NCBI GenBank assembly: GCA_021157505.1
Contig: JAGGWI010000167.1
Coordinates: 1-33,149 of the forward strand
DNA from: Desulfuromusa sp.
Lineage (GTDB): Bacteria; Desulfobacterota; Desulfuromonadia; Desulfuromonadales; Geopsychrobacteraceae
Reading direction: 5' to 3'
DNA length: 33,149 nt
Shown: positions 25,848 to 33,149 of the stretch, piece by piece
Layout: every line of letters begins with the position of its first letter
How positions within the stretch are numbered: the stretch's first letter is position 1
Notes under the pieces: model-generated
Seen by the model: the letters and a program-made list of their open reading frames with translations, nothing else
What the model was told of the DNA's origin: nothing
Database searches by the model: none
Translations under genes and position numbers: made by a program

Positions 25848-27194
25848 TCAGCTTTCACCATATTCTTTCAGTTTGCGCCTGAGGGTGAGTCGATTGATTC
25901 CCAGAATATCTGCCGTACGAGTTTTGTTGTAATCGGTTTTTTTATAAACTGCAAGAATGTGGTTTTTTTCTACTTCAGAAAGCGGCACCATCTCTTCTGT
26001 TGCCGCTTTTGCTCCCGAACAACACCCGACCAAAGCTAGATCTTCAGGACTGATTGTTCCCCCCGAATGGAGAAGAGTTGCCCGCTCAATGACATTTTTC
26101 AACTCTCTGACATTGCCTGGCCACTGATGTTTCCGCAGACATTCCATAGCGGTGGAGGAGAACTCACAACGCTTATCCGGGCTATGTAATAAAAACTCCT
26201 TAAGAAACAGATTAGCCAACAGGGGAATATCTTCTGGATGCTCTCGTAGAGGGGGAACCTGTATCGGAAAAACATTCAAACGGTAATAAAGATCTTCACG
26301 AAATAATCCTGCCTCTATCCTTTCTTGCAGGTTTCTATTTGTTGCAGCAACAATACGAACATCAACATGTATCAGCTGTTGTCCTCCAATCCGTGTCACC
26401 GTCATATCTTCGAGAACGCGAAGTAGTTTGGCTTGCAGTCCCGGTTCCATTTCTGCAATTTCATCCAGAAACAGAGTGCCGTGATCAGCAAGCTCAAAGA
26501 GCCCCTTCTGACGACTGATCGCACCCGTATATGCCCCTTTTTCATGGCCGAAAAGTTCATTTTCCAACAATGTTGCCGGTAAGGCGGCACAATTAATCTT
26601 GAGCAGAGGACCTTCATGCCTGGCACTCTGATAATGAATAGCCTCTACCACCAGTTCTTTACCGACACCACTCTCTCCAAAGACCAAAGTCGTTGTTGTC
26701 CCTGCCTTGGCAACCAGCAAAATCTCCTGACGCATTTTTCTGAGGATGTTGGATTCACCCTCCAGGCGGGTCCAGGAACGTTTGTTCCGCTGTTTTTCAC
26801 GTTGTCTGAAAGAATTCACCTCTCCCCGCAACTGTCGTGTATCCATGGCTCTTTCAACAATCAGTTGCAGTTCATCAAGATCAAATGGCTTGTTGATATA
26901 ATCAAATGCCCCGAGTTTTAATGCTTTTACCGCAGTTTGAACCTCTGGAAATGCCGTCGCAACGATAACCAACGGTGATTGGGGGTCAGAAATTTCAGCA
27001 AGGAGATCCAGCCCCGACCCATCTGGCAATTTCATATCCAGAATCACCAGATCAAAATCGTGTCGATGGATCTCCCTTCTCGCCTCTGAGAGAGTAGCGG
27101 AACTTAGAGCAATATAATTTTCCTGCTGGAAAAAATCGACCAAGCTCTCACGCAGCATTTCCTCATCTTCAACAATCAGAATTCGCCCGCGCAT
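25848..27194 (-). CDS. Sigma-54-dependent response regulator (NtrC family)
   Basis: The 448-residue protein has three domains. The receiver domain (1-120) has the acidic pair at Glu9-Asp10, phospho-acceptor Asp53 in VILDMKLPDGSG and Lys102. The AAA+ domain (about 142-375) has Walker A GESGVGKE (173-180), the sigma-54 contact loop GAYTGA (220-225, with the Tyr variant of GAFTGA) and Walker B LFLDEI (241-246). The C-terminal Fis-type helix-turn-helix (about 405-445) contains NKTRTADILGINRLTLRRKL. It overlaps the sensor gene by 19 bp, so the two are co-translated. The likely target is the divergent respiratory operon, whose promoter region carries a palindrome at the right distance from a -24/-12 promoter. 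Confidence 0.95.
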   Translation of the reverse strand: MRGRILIVEDEEMLRESLVDFFQQENYIALSSATLSEARREIHRHDFDLVILDMKLPDGSGLDLLAEISDPQSPLVIVATAFPEVQTAVKALKLGAFDYINKPFDLDELQLIVERAMDTRQLRGEVNSFRQREKQRNKRSWTRLEGESNILRKMRQEILLVAKAGTTTTLVFGESGVGKELVVEAIHYQSARHEGPLLKINCAALPATLLENELFGHEKGAYTGAISRQKGLFELADHGTLFLDEIAEMEPGLQAKLLRVLEDMTVTRIGGQQLIHVDVRIVAATNRNLQERIEAGLFREDLYYRLNVFPIQVPPLREHPEDIPLLANLFLKEFLLHSPDKRCEFSSTAMECLRKHQWPGNVRELKNVIERATLLHSGGTISPEDLALVGCCSGAKAATEEMVPLSEVEKNHILAVYKKTDYNKTRTADILGINRLTLRRKLKEYGES

Positions 27195-29146
27195 CCACTA
27201 CCTCCTTCGGGAAAATGTATACTCGCTTCAACTCCACCTTCAGACCTGTTTTTCAGATGAACTTCCCCCCTCAATTCAGACACCAATTGTTTCACAATTG
27301 CCAACCCCAATCCGGTCCCCTCTGACTTGCTGGTGATGAGAGGTTCGAAGAGCTGATCGGCAAGTTCTTCCGGTAAACCACAGCCATTGTCACAGATATT
27401 GATTTCAAACTCCCCCCCTGAACTGCTGGCATAGACATCAACCTGTCCATTTTCATCACAGGCCTGCAGAGCATTCAGAATCAAGTTCATAAATATCTGG
27501 TGCAATTGCTGAGCTTTGGAACAGACCAGAAGGGGCTCAGGGGGCAAATGAAGATGCAATTTAATTTTGTTTCGGTCCGCTTCTTCACAAAGGATAAACT
27601 CAAGGTCACGCAGGACCTGACTGATATCAGTCTGCTCCCGTTCCTGTTTTTGTTGGGGCACCAGGTAGCTGGTTAGATGTCCAAGAAAATCGCCCAGACG
27701 ATCAACCAGTTTCAGCATCTTAGTGATATCCAACTGCAGTTTCTGATCGAGATCCTTGCGCCGCTGTATCAGTTGCAGCTTAACCCGCATCCCTGCCAGA
27801 GGGTTGCCAATTTCATGGGCTACTGTCGCTGACAGAAGACCCAAAGAGGATAACCTGTTTGCCTGCAAGAGCTGCTTCTCAAGAGTAATCATCAGTTTCT
27901 CAGCGGCTTCTGCCTCCATCTGAGAACGGCTGAGAGCAGCTACTTTCTTCTCAACTTCCTCTTTTAATAAGGCATTCCAATTCAGAAGTTCCGTATGGGT
28001 CTGTTTCTGCACTTGAGCCATTTCATTCAAGGCAGACGATAATTCACCAAATTCATCCCGGCTGGTAATACTTGAGATCGCCTTATAGTCTCCCCCGGCA
28101 ACTGCTTTAGCAAAACGGGAGAGATGACGAATCGGAAGACTGAAACGCCGGGCGGCAAGGATTGCCAGAATAGTGGCCAACAATGCCAGCAGTAAGAAAG
28201 AGAGGAGATAGGTTTTTTTCAGTTGGGTTAACTCGGTATAGAGATATTTTTGAGGATAAGCGATCAGCAGATACCAGAGACGGTCAGGGCCGGCACTGAC
28301 AGATGCCAGAGCCAGGATATCGGGCTTCATCGCCACAACATTAGACTCTTCATCCGGCTTGGGAAGGAGGGGGACAATTTGCGCAAGATTCTCAAGCTCA
28401 GAGGTCTCAGCATTAAAAAAACTTATCTCCCCCCCCTGTTTTTCCATCTTGATAAATTGGCGATTCTGGTTCAATAAAAGAATCCTGGTTCCATCCACAT
28501 TGAGCAAGTATTTGAGAGATGAGAGCAGTTTCGTACCAAAAACATTGATAATAATCAGTCCTGATGTTTCTCCTGAAGGGCCAATGATAGGGGCGGCAAC
28601 GCGGACTACCAAACGATTTGGTTCTTCAATCCGACCAAATTCCACGTTCAAATCCAGATGTGAAACATAGGTTTCGCCAGCAGTGCAGTGAAATGCCTCC
28701 TGAACATAATAACGATTACCCTTATCCTGCAATTCAGACTTTGGGACGACAACGGCTTTCCCCTCAATATTGTTGATTCGTAGCTGCTCATGTCCATCAG
28801 CAGCAATAAAACGGATCTGATAGTAGTCTTTTTCAACCATGATGGCGGCCAGAAATTCGTTTTGTATTAACTCCCACTGATCAGAGCTCATCTCGTCTTG
28901 AAGACGTCGCTGGAGAAAACGGGTGAGGGAGAGGACATCTCTTCTGACCCCATTCAGATAACCTTCAATCGAATTTCCAGCGGTGACCACCTCAGCCTGT
29001 AACCCTTGGGCAATCTGCGCACGTAAGGCCTTTTCCATCCTCTGTAAAGAAAGATTCCCCAGCAGCAATATTGGTCCCAGAGTCAGGCACAAAAACGCTA
29101 TCAACATTTTTCTTCGAATTGATAATGTGACCTGTGGAATCCGCAT
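27176..29146 (-). CDS. Membrane sensor histidine kinase, dCache-HAMP-HisKA-HATPase
   Basis: Partner of the NtrC-type regulator. The 656-residue protein has a first membrane helix (about 14-33), a periplasmic double-Cache-like sensor (about 35-305, with DYYQIRFIAADGHEQLRINN and VSHLDLNVEFGRIEEPNRLV), a second helix (about 310-332), HAMP (333-385), and a coiled coil. The H-box is ATVAHEIGNPLAGM with His444. The ATPase domain has N-box Asn557 (MNLILNAL), DNGCGLP (G1) and GTGLGLAIVKQLV (G2). AAGGAT lies upstream of ATG 29146. Cache domains bind small extracellular ligands such as organic acids or amino acids; which one cannot be told. Confidence 0.93.
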   Translation of the reverse strand: MRIPQVTLSIRRKMLIAFLCLTLGPILLLGNLSLQRMEKALRAQIAQGLQAEVVTAGNSIEGYLNGVRRDVLSLTRFLQRRLQDEMSSDQWELIQNEFLAAIMVEKDYYQIRFIAADGHEQLRINNIEGKAVVVPKSELQDKGNRYYVQEAFHCTAGETYVSHLDLNVEFGRIEEPNRLVVRVAAPIIGPSGETSGLIIINVFGTKLLSSLKYLLNVDGTRILLLNQNRQFIKMEKQGGEISFFNAETSELENLAQIVPLLPKPDEESNVVAMKPDILALASVSAGPDRLWYLLIAYPQKYLYTELTQLKKTYLLSFLLLALLATILAILAARRFSLPIRHLSRFAKAVAGGDYKAISSITSRDEFGELSSALNEMAQVQKQTHTELLNWNALLKEEVEKKVAALSRSQMEAEAAEKLMITLEKQLLQANRLSSLGLLSATVAHEIGNPLAGMRVKLQLIQRRKDLDQKLQLDITKMLKLVDRLGDFLGHLTSYLVPQQKQEREQTDISQVLRDLEFILCEEADRNKIKLHLHLPPEPLLVCSKAQQLHQIFMNLILNALQACDENGQVDVYASSSGGEFEINICDNGCGLPEELADQLFEPLITSKSEGTGLGLAIVKQLVSELRGEVHLKNRSEGGVEASIHFPEGGSGCAGEF

Positions 29147-29219
29147 TATTTCATATCCTTACGGGGGTGGATCAATCAGCCATTTGATAGCAAAAACAAC
29201 CCTGACTGGCAATAATGGT

Positions 29220-29256
29220 ACCACATAGATGGTTACTTATGAACCATTTATGTGGT
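29220..29256. promoter_or_regulatory. 37-bp palindrome, likely binding site (UAS) of the adjacent NtrC-type regulator
   Basis: Arms ACCACATAGATGGTT and AACCATTTATGTGGT are 15 bp long with one mismatch, around a 7-bp spacer. The centre lies about 107 bp before the transcript start predicted from the -24/-12 promoter, the usual distance for an enhancer-binding protein. It lies in the gap between the regulator operon and the respiratory operon, so it might also feed back on the regulator genes. Confidence 0.65.
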
Positions 29257-29288
29257 TTATTTTATGCCGGTTAAAAAGATATCATTGA

Positions 29289-29301
29289 TAACCTATTGAT
29301 A
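29289..29301 (-). promoter_or_regulatory. IHF consensus match
   Basis: On the minus strand TATCAATAGGTTA fits WATCAANNNNTTR at every defined position. It sits between the palindrome and the -24/-12 promoter, where IHF bending would bring an upstream activator to sigma-54 polymerase. It overlaps a looser inverted repeat (29278-29303), so a second regulator site is an alternative reading. Confidence 0.55.
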
Positions 29302-29318
29302 TCTTATGGATTAACTTA

Positions 29319-29334
29319 TGGCACGATTTCTGCT
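29319..29334 (+). promoter_or_regulatory. Sigma-54 (-24/-12) promoter of the respiratory operon
   Basis: TGGCACGATTTCTGCT matches TGGCACG-N4-TTGCW with one change (CTGC for TTGC). The invariant GG and GC are spaced correctly. Transcription should start near 29345. The ATG at 29318 would lie inside the promoter, which excludes it as the cytochrome start. The operon is divergent from a sigma-54 activator gene. Confidence 0.75.
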
Positions 29335-29422
29335 TTTGTTTCTAATTAAATTCACTGTTGCAATTGAGGAACCAAAAAAAGAGTCAACTATCCAGAAACT
29401 TCGACTCGGGAGAGATCTCCAA

Positions 29423-30082
29423 ATGAGAAATGAAGAGAAAAAAGAGCATTTTGACAAGGGTGAGTTCTTAAAAAAAGTTGTCCTGCCCGGTACTGTCATC
29501 CTGATCCTTATTTTCCTTTTCTGGGGGGATAATAAACCTGCCATTCCAGATCCTGTCCCCCTCAATGCAGAATGGTATACACCAGAAACAGCGCGTGGCG
29601 AAATTCTGATCAATACTGTTATGCCGGGGAATTGTTTCATCTGCCACAGTGTGCAAGTCCCTGACCAGAATGTGATCCGCCCGCAATTTGCCCACTCAAC
29701 GGTCAAACTGGAACATGGTGTCAATGATCGTTGTTACAACTGTCATCATATTTATGATCGCGACACTCTTGCCGGTGATGGTGAAACAAAAATTAGTTTC
29801 GCAACTCCAGAGAAACTCTGTGCCCGTTGTCACGGTATTATTGTTCGGGACTGGAAAGCGGGAACCCATGGTTTGAGACAGGGTGGCTGGCTGGTTAAAG
29901 ATGGCACCGAACCGATTAACTTCACTTGCACTGAATGTCACGACCCACATTCACCAAAATTCAAGTACAAGATTGCCGCACCAGCACCAACCTGGCCGGA
30001 TAAAACTCTTCGGCAACCCAGACATTCTGATGATGACCCCAAGTCAGCATATTTGACTGAAACAATCCAGGAGAGATTCTGA
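29423..30082 (+). CDS. Membrane-anchored tetrahaem cytochrome c
   Basis: From ATG 29423 the protein has 219 residues. One membrane helix (about 18-34, VVLPGTVILILIFLFW) anchors a periplasmic domain with four CxxCH haem sites: CFICH (71-75), CYNCH (104-108), CARCH (133-137) and CTECH (169-173). With the Fe-S and NrfD-type subunits that follow it should form a quinone-linked membrane complex that passes electrons between the quinone pool and periplasmic carriers. It resembles the Cbc-type cytochrome/Fe-S/NrfD modules of Geobacter and, more loosely, DsrJ of the DsrMKJOP complex. The stop overlaps the next ATG by one base (TGATG). A GGGAG stretch about 10 nt upstream supports this start. Confidence 0.87.
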   Translation: MRNEEKKEHFDKGEFLKKVVLPGTVILILIFLFWGDNKPAIPDPVPLNAEWYTPETARGEILINTVMPGNCFICHSVQVPDQNVIRPQFAHSTVKLEHGVNDRCYNCHHIYDRDTLAGDGETKISFATPEKLCARCHGIIVRDWKAGTHGLRQGGWLVKDGTEPINFTCTECHDPHSPKFKYKIAAPAPTWPDKTLRQPRHSDDDPKSAYLTETIQERF

Positions 30083-31032
30083 TGAGTACGGAAGAGCAAA
30101 AAGACCTTGAGCTAAAGAATGCGGAAAAACCCGAGCCAGCCATCAGCCGTCGATATTTCCTGGCTGGAGCAGCCTGTCTTTCTGCTGCTACTGCGGTTTC
30201 TCTCTCTCCTCTTCTCAATGCAGAAGAAGTTCCCCCTGTGGATGATTTTATCCAGAAGCATTACAAGGAACTGAGTGATAAGGAAAAAAAGGAAATTTTT
30301 GCCCGACTCGAAGCCCGTATAGACAAACAATATGGGGTCACTTCGACAGTCGCTGATCCGCAACCCCTAGAAGGGGTTGAGTTTGCCTACGTTCTCAACC
30401 TCGGACGCTGTATCGGTTGTCGAAAATGTGTTTATGCCTGCATGGAAGAAAATAATCAGTCTCGAAGCCCGCAGATACAGTACATCAGAGTCCTGAAAAT
30501 GAAACAGGGAACTATCAATCTGGAAACATCGAGTCATGATTATCCTGAAAAAGAGGCGTCGAGCGAAGATTATTTCTATATGCCAGTTGCCTGTCAGCAA
30601 TGTCGAGAACCAAAGTGCATTGAAGTTTGTCCGGTCAAAGCGACGTGGAAGGAAAAGGATGGCATTGTTGTTGTTGACTATAACTGGTGCATCGGTTGTC
30701 GCTATTGTGAAGCTGCCTGCCCTTACCATGCCAGACGGTTCAATTTTGCCAAACCACAACTCCCTGCACAGGAACTGAACCCCGATATGGGTTATCTCTC
30801 CAACCGACCCCGCTACATGGGTGTTATGGAAAAATGCACTTTCTGTCTGCATAAAACCCGGCGTGGAGAATATCCAGCCTGTATGGAAGTCTGCCCGACT
30901 GGCTCGCGTAAATTTGGCAACCTCAGAGACCCTGAAAGTGAGGTTCGAAAAATTGTTGAGCAAGAGCGGGTCTTTGTTCTCAAACAGGAAGTTGGCACTT
31001 TACCGAAATTTTATTACACCTTTGCTAAATAG
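30082..31032 (+). CDS. Tat-exported four-cluster [4Fe-4S] ferredoxin subunit (HybA/DsrO/NrfC type)
   Basis: This 316-residue protein relays electrons within the membrane complex. A twin-arginine signal SRRYFL (22-27) with a following hydrophobic stretch and a likely cut near LLNA places it in the periplasm. Four Cys quartets are visible: Cys110/113/116/120, Cys171/174/179/183, Cys203/206/209/213 and Cys252/255/267/271, the last spaced as in the fourth cluster of HybA/DmsB-type subunits. All would bind [4Fe-4S] clusters. It is translationally coupled to the cytochrome gene, and a 50-bp gap leads to the NrfD-like gene. Confidence 0.93.
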   Translation: MSTEEQKDLELKNAEKPEPAISRRYFLAGAACLSAATAVSLSPLLNAEEVPPVDDFIQKHYKELSDKEKKEIFARLEARIDKQYGVTSTVADPQPLEGVEFAYVLNLGRCIGCRKCVYACMEENNQSRSPQIQYIRVLKMKQGTINLETSSHDYPEKEASSEDYFYMPVACQQCREPKCIEVCPVKATWKEKDGIVVVDYNWCIGCRYCEAACPYHARRFNFAKPQLPAQELNPDMGYLSNRPRYMGVMEKCTFCLHKTRRGEYPACMEVCPTGSRKFGNLRDPESEVRKIVEQERVFVLKQEVGTLPKFYYTFAK

Positions 31033-31082
31033 TTGACTGAAACCGTTTTCTGCCTGTCAACAACCGTCAAAAGGGCTAAGCG

Positions 31083-32297
31083 ATGAATACAGGTTCTCCA
31101 AAAGTTATAAGTGATCTGGCAAAAGCGGTTCTAATCGGTAACCGAACCTATGCCCTCTGGATGTTTGCACTGATTGCTGTCAGCCTGCTCGGGCTCAATG
31201 CTTTCAGTCGACAACTGGCTCATGGCTTGTACACAACCGGCATGGGAGATGAGGTTTCCTGGGGGCTATATATTTCCAACTTCGCTTTTTTGGTTGGTAT
31301 GGCTGCAGCAGCAGTCATGATGGTTATCCCGGCCTATGTTTTTAAAGACGAGGAGATCCATAAAGTTGTCATTTTCACCGAACTCTGGGCGGTTGCCGCT
31401 CTGATCATGTGTCTGCTCTTTGTCACCGCTGATATCGGTCGTCCCGACCGTCTCTGGCATATGTTTCCCGTGATTGGAGTCTTTAACTGGCCGATGTCGA
31501 TGCTGACCTGGGATGTTCTGGTACTAAACGGTTATCTGCTCCTCAATCTCTACGTTTGTGGTTATGTGCTTTACAAAAAATATACCGGCCAAAAATTGGT
31601 CGCCCGCCATTATGTGCCGATAGTTTTTCTTGCAATTGCCTGGGCTCCACTGATTCATACCATCACCGCATTTCTGTTTCAGGGGTTAGGGGCCAGACCT
31701 TTCTGGCACAGCGGGTTAATCGCACCCCGGTTCCTCGCATCAGCATTTTCTGCCGGACCAGCGTTTATCATCCTGGTTTTTAAAATTATGGAACATTTTA
31801 AATGCTGCACCATTCATGAAAAGGTTATTGCCAAGATCAGGGTGATTGTCACCGTCAGTTTACTGATCAACCTACTCCTGTTTGGGTCAGAACTTTTTAC
31901 TGAGCTCTACTCCGGTTCAGAACATTCCATCCATTTAAGCTTTCTCCTTGGATTTCATGGGGAGAGCGTACTGGCACCCTGGATCTGGTCTGCCGTTATT
32001 CTGAATATCATTGCTGCGATTATTTTACTCTTGCCAGTGCGAGAGAACCCGCGTTTTTTGACTGTTGCTTGCGTGATGATTGTTGTCGGTATCTGGGTTG
32101 AAAAAGGGTTGGGCTTTGTTATTTCAGGCTTCATCCCCACCCCGCTTGGTGATTTTGTTCAGTACCAACCTTCACTCAATGAGTTAACAGTCTGTTTCGG
32201 CATCCTTGCTTTCGGACTGTTGATTTATACGGCACTACTCAAGATTGCAGTTCCGATTATCAATGGGCAGCTCTGCCACAGGAAGAATGATAGTTAA
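31083..32297 (+). CDS. NrfD/PsrC-family quinone-interacting membrane subunit
   Basis: The 404-residue protein has about ten hydrophobic helices and belongs to the NrfD superfamily (HybB, DsrP, PsrC). Family signs are EVSWGLYISNFAFLVGMAAA near the N-terminus, FVTADIGRPDRLWHM, and FNWPMSMLTWDVLVLNGYL. These proteins carry no cofactor; they bind menaquinone and hand electrons to or from the Fe-S subunit. With the two preceding genes it completes a three-subunit oxidoreductase. A proton-coupling role is possible but not readable from sequence. AAGGG lies 8 nt before the start. Confidence 0.92.
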   Translation: MNTGSPKVISDLAKAVLIGNRTYALWMFALIAVSLLGLNAFSRQLAHGLYTTGMGDEVSWGLYISNFAFLVGMAAAAVMMVIPAYVFKDEEIHKVVIFTELWAVAALIMCLLFVTADIGRPDRLWHMFPVIGVFNWPMSMLTWDVLVLNGYLLLNLYVCGYVLYKKYTGQKLVARHYVPIVFLAIAWAPLIHTITAFLFQGLGARPFWHSGLIAPRFLASAFSAGPAFIILVFKIMEHFKCCTIHEKVIAKIRVIVTVSLLINLLLFGSELFTELYSGSEHSIHLSFLLGFHGESVLAPWIWSAVILNIIAAIILLLPVRENPRFLTVACVMIVVGIWVEKGLGFVISGFIPTPLGDFVQYQPSLNELTVCFGILAFGLLIYTALLKIAVPIINGQLCHRKNDS

Positions 32298-32389
32298 TTG
32301 TTGCCCTGAATAAGAAGAGTTCTCTTCTGAACCAAGCTGGATGATCTAAGAAGGGAATAAGCTATTTGCATCAGAATAGGGAGGTAAAT

Positions 32390-33149
32390 GTGCAAAAAAA
32401 TGTATTGATGTTATTACTGGCCAGTGTGGTCATCTTCAGCTTCAGTTCTATGACGTATGCGGCCGGTGGATGTACGACCACCGATTGTCATGCCGGGCTT
32501 GAAGAGATCGTCCCGACAGATCTGCCGATGTCTCAGCAGCTCAAAATGAATGGTCAAATGCATGGCGATCCCGATGGCTGCGTCATGTGTCACGGGGGTA
32601 ATCCAAAAGCAACCAAAAAGGAAGAGGCACACAAAGGGATCCCGGCAACCTTACGGATGGCTCCGGGGCCTAAAGACTTCTATCCCGATCCAGGTTCTAT
32701 CTGGATTGCCGACAATACCTGCGGGGCTTGTCACGTTGGTTACGTTTATCGTTCCCAACTTTCCCTGATGAACACTGAAGCAGGTAAAATTTCCGGGAAC
32801 ATGCATACTTGGGGTCATGAAGAAGTGGCTAATTTCAAAAACCCCTGGGGAAATTATGCGATCAAGGATGAGGATGGGCAAAGTCCCATTCTTGGAACAG
32901 AGGCATATAAAAAGTATATGAAGGATCAGATCAGCATGTACCCCAATCAGTATCCAAAAAGCCTGGAACTGATGCCAAATCCAACCATGGATGAAGTAAA
33001 AAAAGATCCGAAAAAAGCAGCATTTGCCTATCAGCGCCAGGATTGCAACCGTTGTCATATCGGTGTCCGTGGCCGGGAAAAACGTGGTGATTATCGCGGC
33101 ATGGGTTGTTCTGCCTGCCATATTCTCTACAGCAATGACGGCTATTACG
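32390..33149 (+). CDS. Exported multihaem c-type cytochrome (N-terminal part, runs off the window)
   Basis: The gene starts at GTG 32390, preceded by GGGAGGT, and stays open to the window end, giving 253 residues. An ATG two bases earlier is in another frame and soon hits a stop. A signal peptide of about 24 residues ends TYAA. Haem sites so far are an unusual CX4CH (CTTTDCH, 28-34), CVMCH (64-68), CGACH (111-115), CNRCH (219-223) and CSACH (240-244), so at least five. It probably receives electrons from the upstream complex, in the periplasm or at the outer membrane. The gap after the NrfD-like gene is 92 bp and holds a small palindrome at 32313-32328. I do not recognise a named orthologue. 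Confidence 0.85.
   Translation, partial: MQKNVLMLLLASVVIFSFSSMTYAAGGCTTTDCHAGLEEIVPTDLPMSQQLKMNGQMHGDPDGCVMCHGGNPKATKKEEAHKGIPATLRMAPGPKDFYPDPGSIWIADNTCGACHVGYVYRSQLSLMNTEAGKISGNMHTWGHEEVANFKNPWGNYAIKDEDGQSPILGTEAYKKYMKDQISMYPNQYPKSLELMPNPTMDEVKKDPKKAAFAYQRQDCNRCHIGVRGREKRGDYRGMGCSACHILYSNDGYY

Noticed and set aside
29318-29422. Longer N-terminus for the tetrahaem cytochrome starting at ATG 29318
   Set aside because: The ATG overlaps the -24/-12 promoter and precedes the predicted transcript start; the added residues do not form a signal peptide continuous with the anchor helix.
32313-32328. AGAAGAG-TT-CTCTTCT palindrome as a terminator after the NrfD-like gene
   Set aside because: It has no following T-run and a loop too small to use fully; at most an RNA-processing or chance hairpin.
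32651-33121. 156-codon minus-strand ORF
   Set aside because: It is antisense to the multihaem cytochrome, whose frame carries a signal peptide, ribosome-binding site and five haem sites.
1-33149. CRISPR array, phage or integrative element
   Set aside because: No regularly spaced direct repeats, integrase, transposase or tRNA-flanked boundary is visible; the repeats present are isolated palindromic elements.

Overview
The window looks like a chromosomal segment of a Gram-negative anaerobe of the Desulfuromonadales/Geobacterales type (Deltaproteobacteria in the older sense). This rests on gene content only: the lysS-lolC-lolD-bamA-ompH-lpxD-fabZ-lpxA-lpxB-msbA order, multihaem c-type cytochromes with a Tat-targeted Fe-S protein and an NrfD-type membrane subunit, and a sigma-54 two-component system. 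The base composition is moderate and even. I saw no rRNA, tRNA, CRISPR array, phage module or transposase gene.

Region 1 (1-12168, minus strand) builds the outer membrane. Reading leftwards from lysS it encodes lysyl-tRNA synthetase, the LolC/E-LolD lipoprotein-release transporter, BamA, the Skp/OmpH chaperone, four lipid A enzymes (LpxD, FabZ, LpxA, LpxB), the MsbA flippase and the start of a DUF374 acyltransferase. A terminator-like hairpin lies between lpxA and lpxB, and a 146-bp palindromic repeat lies between lpxB and msbA.

Region 2 (12296-20944, minus strand) holds a separate thioesterase gene and then a tightly packed eight-gene run. In transcription order this is a TPR lipoprotein, a DUF4292/LolB-like lipoprotein, an oligopeptide-binding lipoprotein, permease B, a free-standing protein with a tandem MshEN-type motif (candidate c-di-GMP receptor), permease C, a small protein of unknown function, and mutM. 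No ATPase for the importer is present.

Region 3 (21239-25836, plus strand) is the most unusual part. A two-helix membrane protein overlaps by 4 nt a 1083-residue fusion of a sodium/solute symporter (SLC5), a STAC linker, a GAF domain and a SpoIIE-type PP2C phosphatase. After a 165-bp mobile repeat come a STAS anti-sigma-factor antagonist and an RsbW-like kinase. Together they make a complete phosphatase/antagonist/kinase partner-switching set whose input domain looks like a transporter.

Region 4 (25848-33149) has a sigma-54-dependent two-component system on the minus strand (dCache-HAMP histidine kinase and NtrC-type regulator). It is divergent from a plus-strand respiratory operon: tetrahaem cytochrome, Tat-exported four-cluster Fe-S protein, NrfD-like quinone-interacting subunit, and a multihaem cytochrome cut by the window edge. 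The intergenic region carries a long palindrome, an IHF-consensus match and a -24/-12 promoter in the order expected of an enhancer-dependent promoter, so the regulator probably controls this operon.

Two families of short palindromic, MITE-like repeats are scattered between genes: one copy of a GTTGAAAAAC-ended family, and two full copies plus one half copy of a CTGTCGGACACT-ended family.
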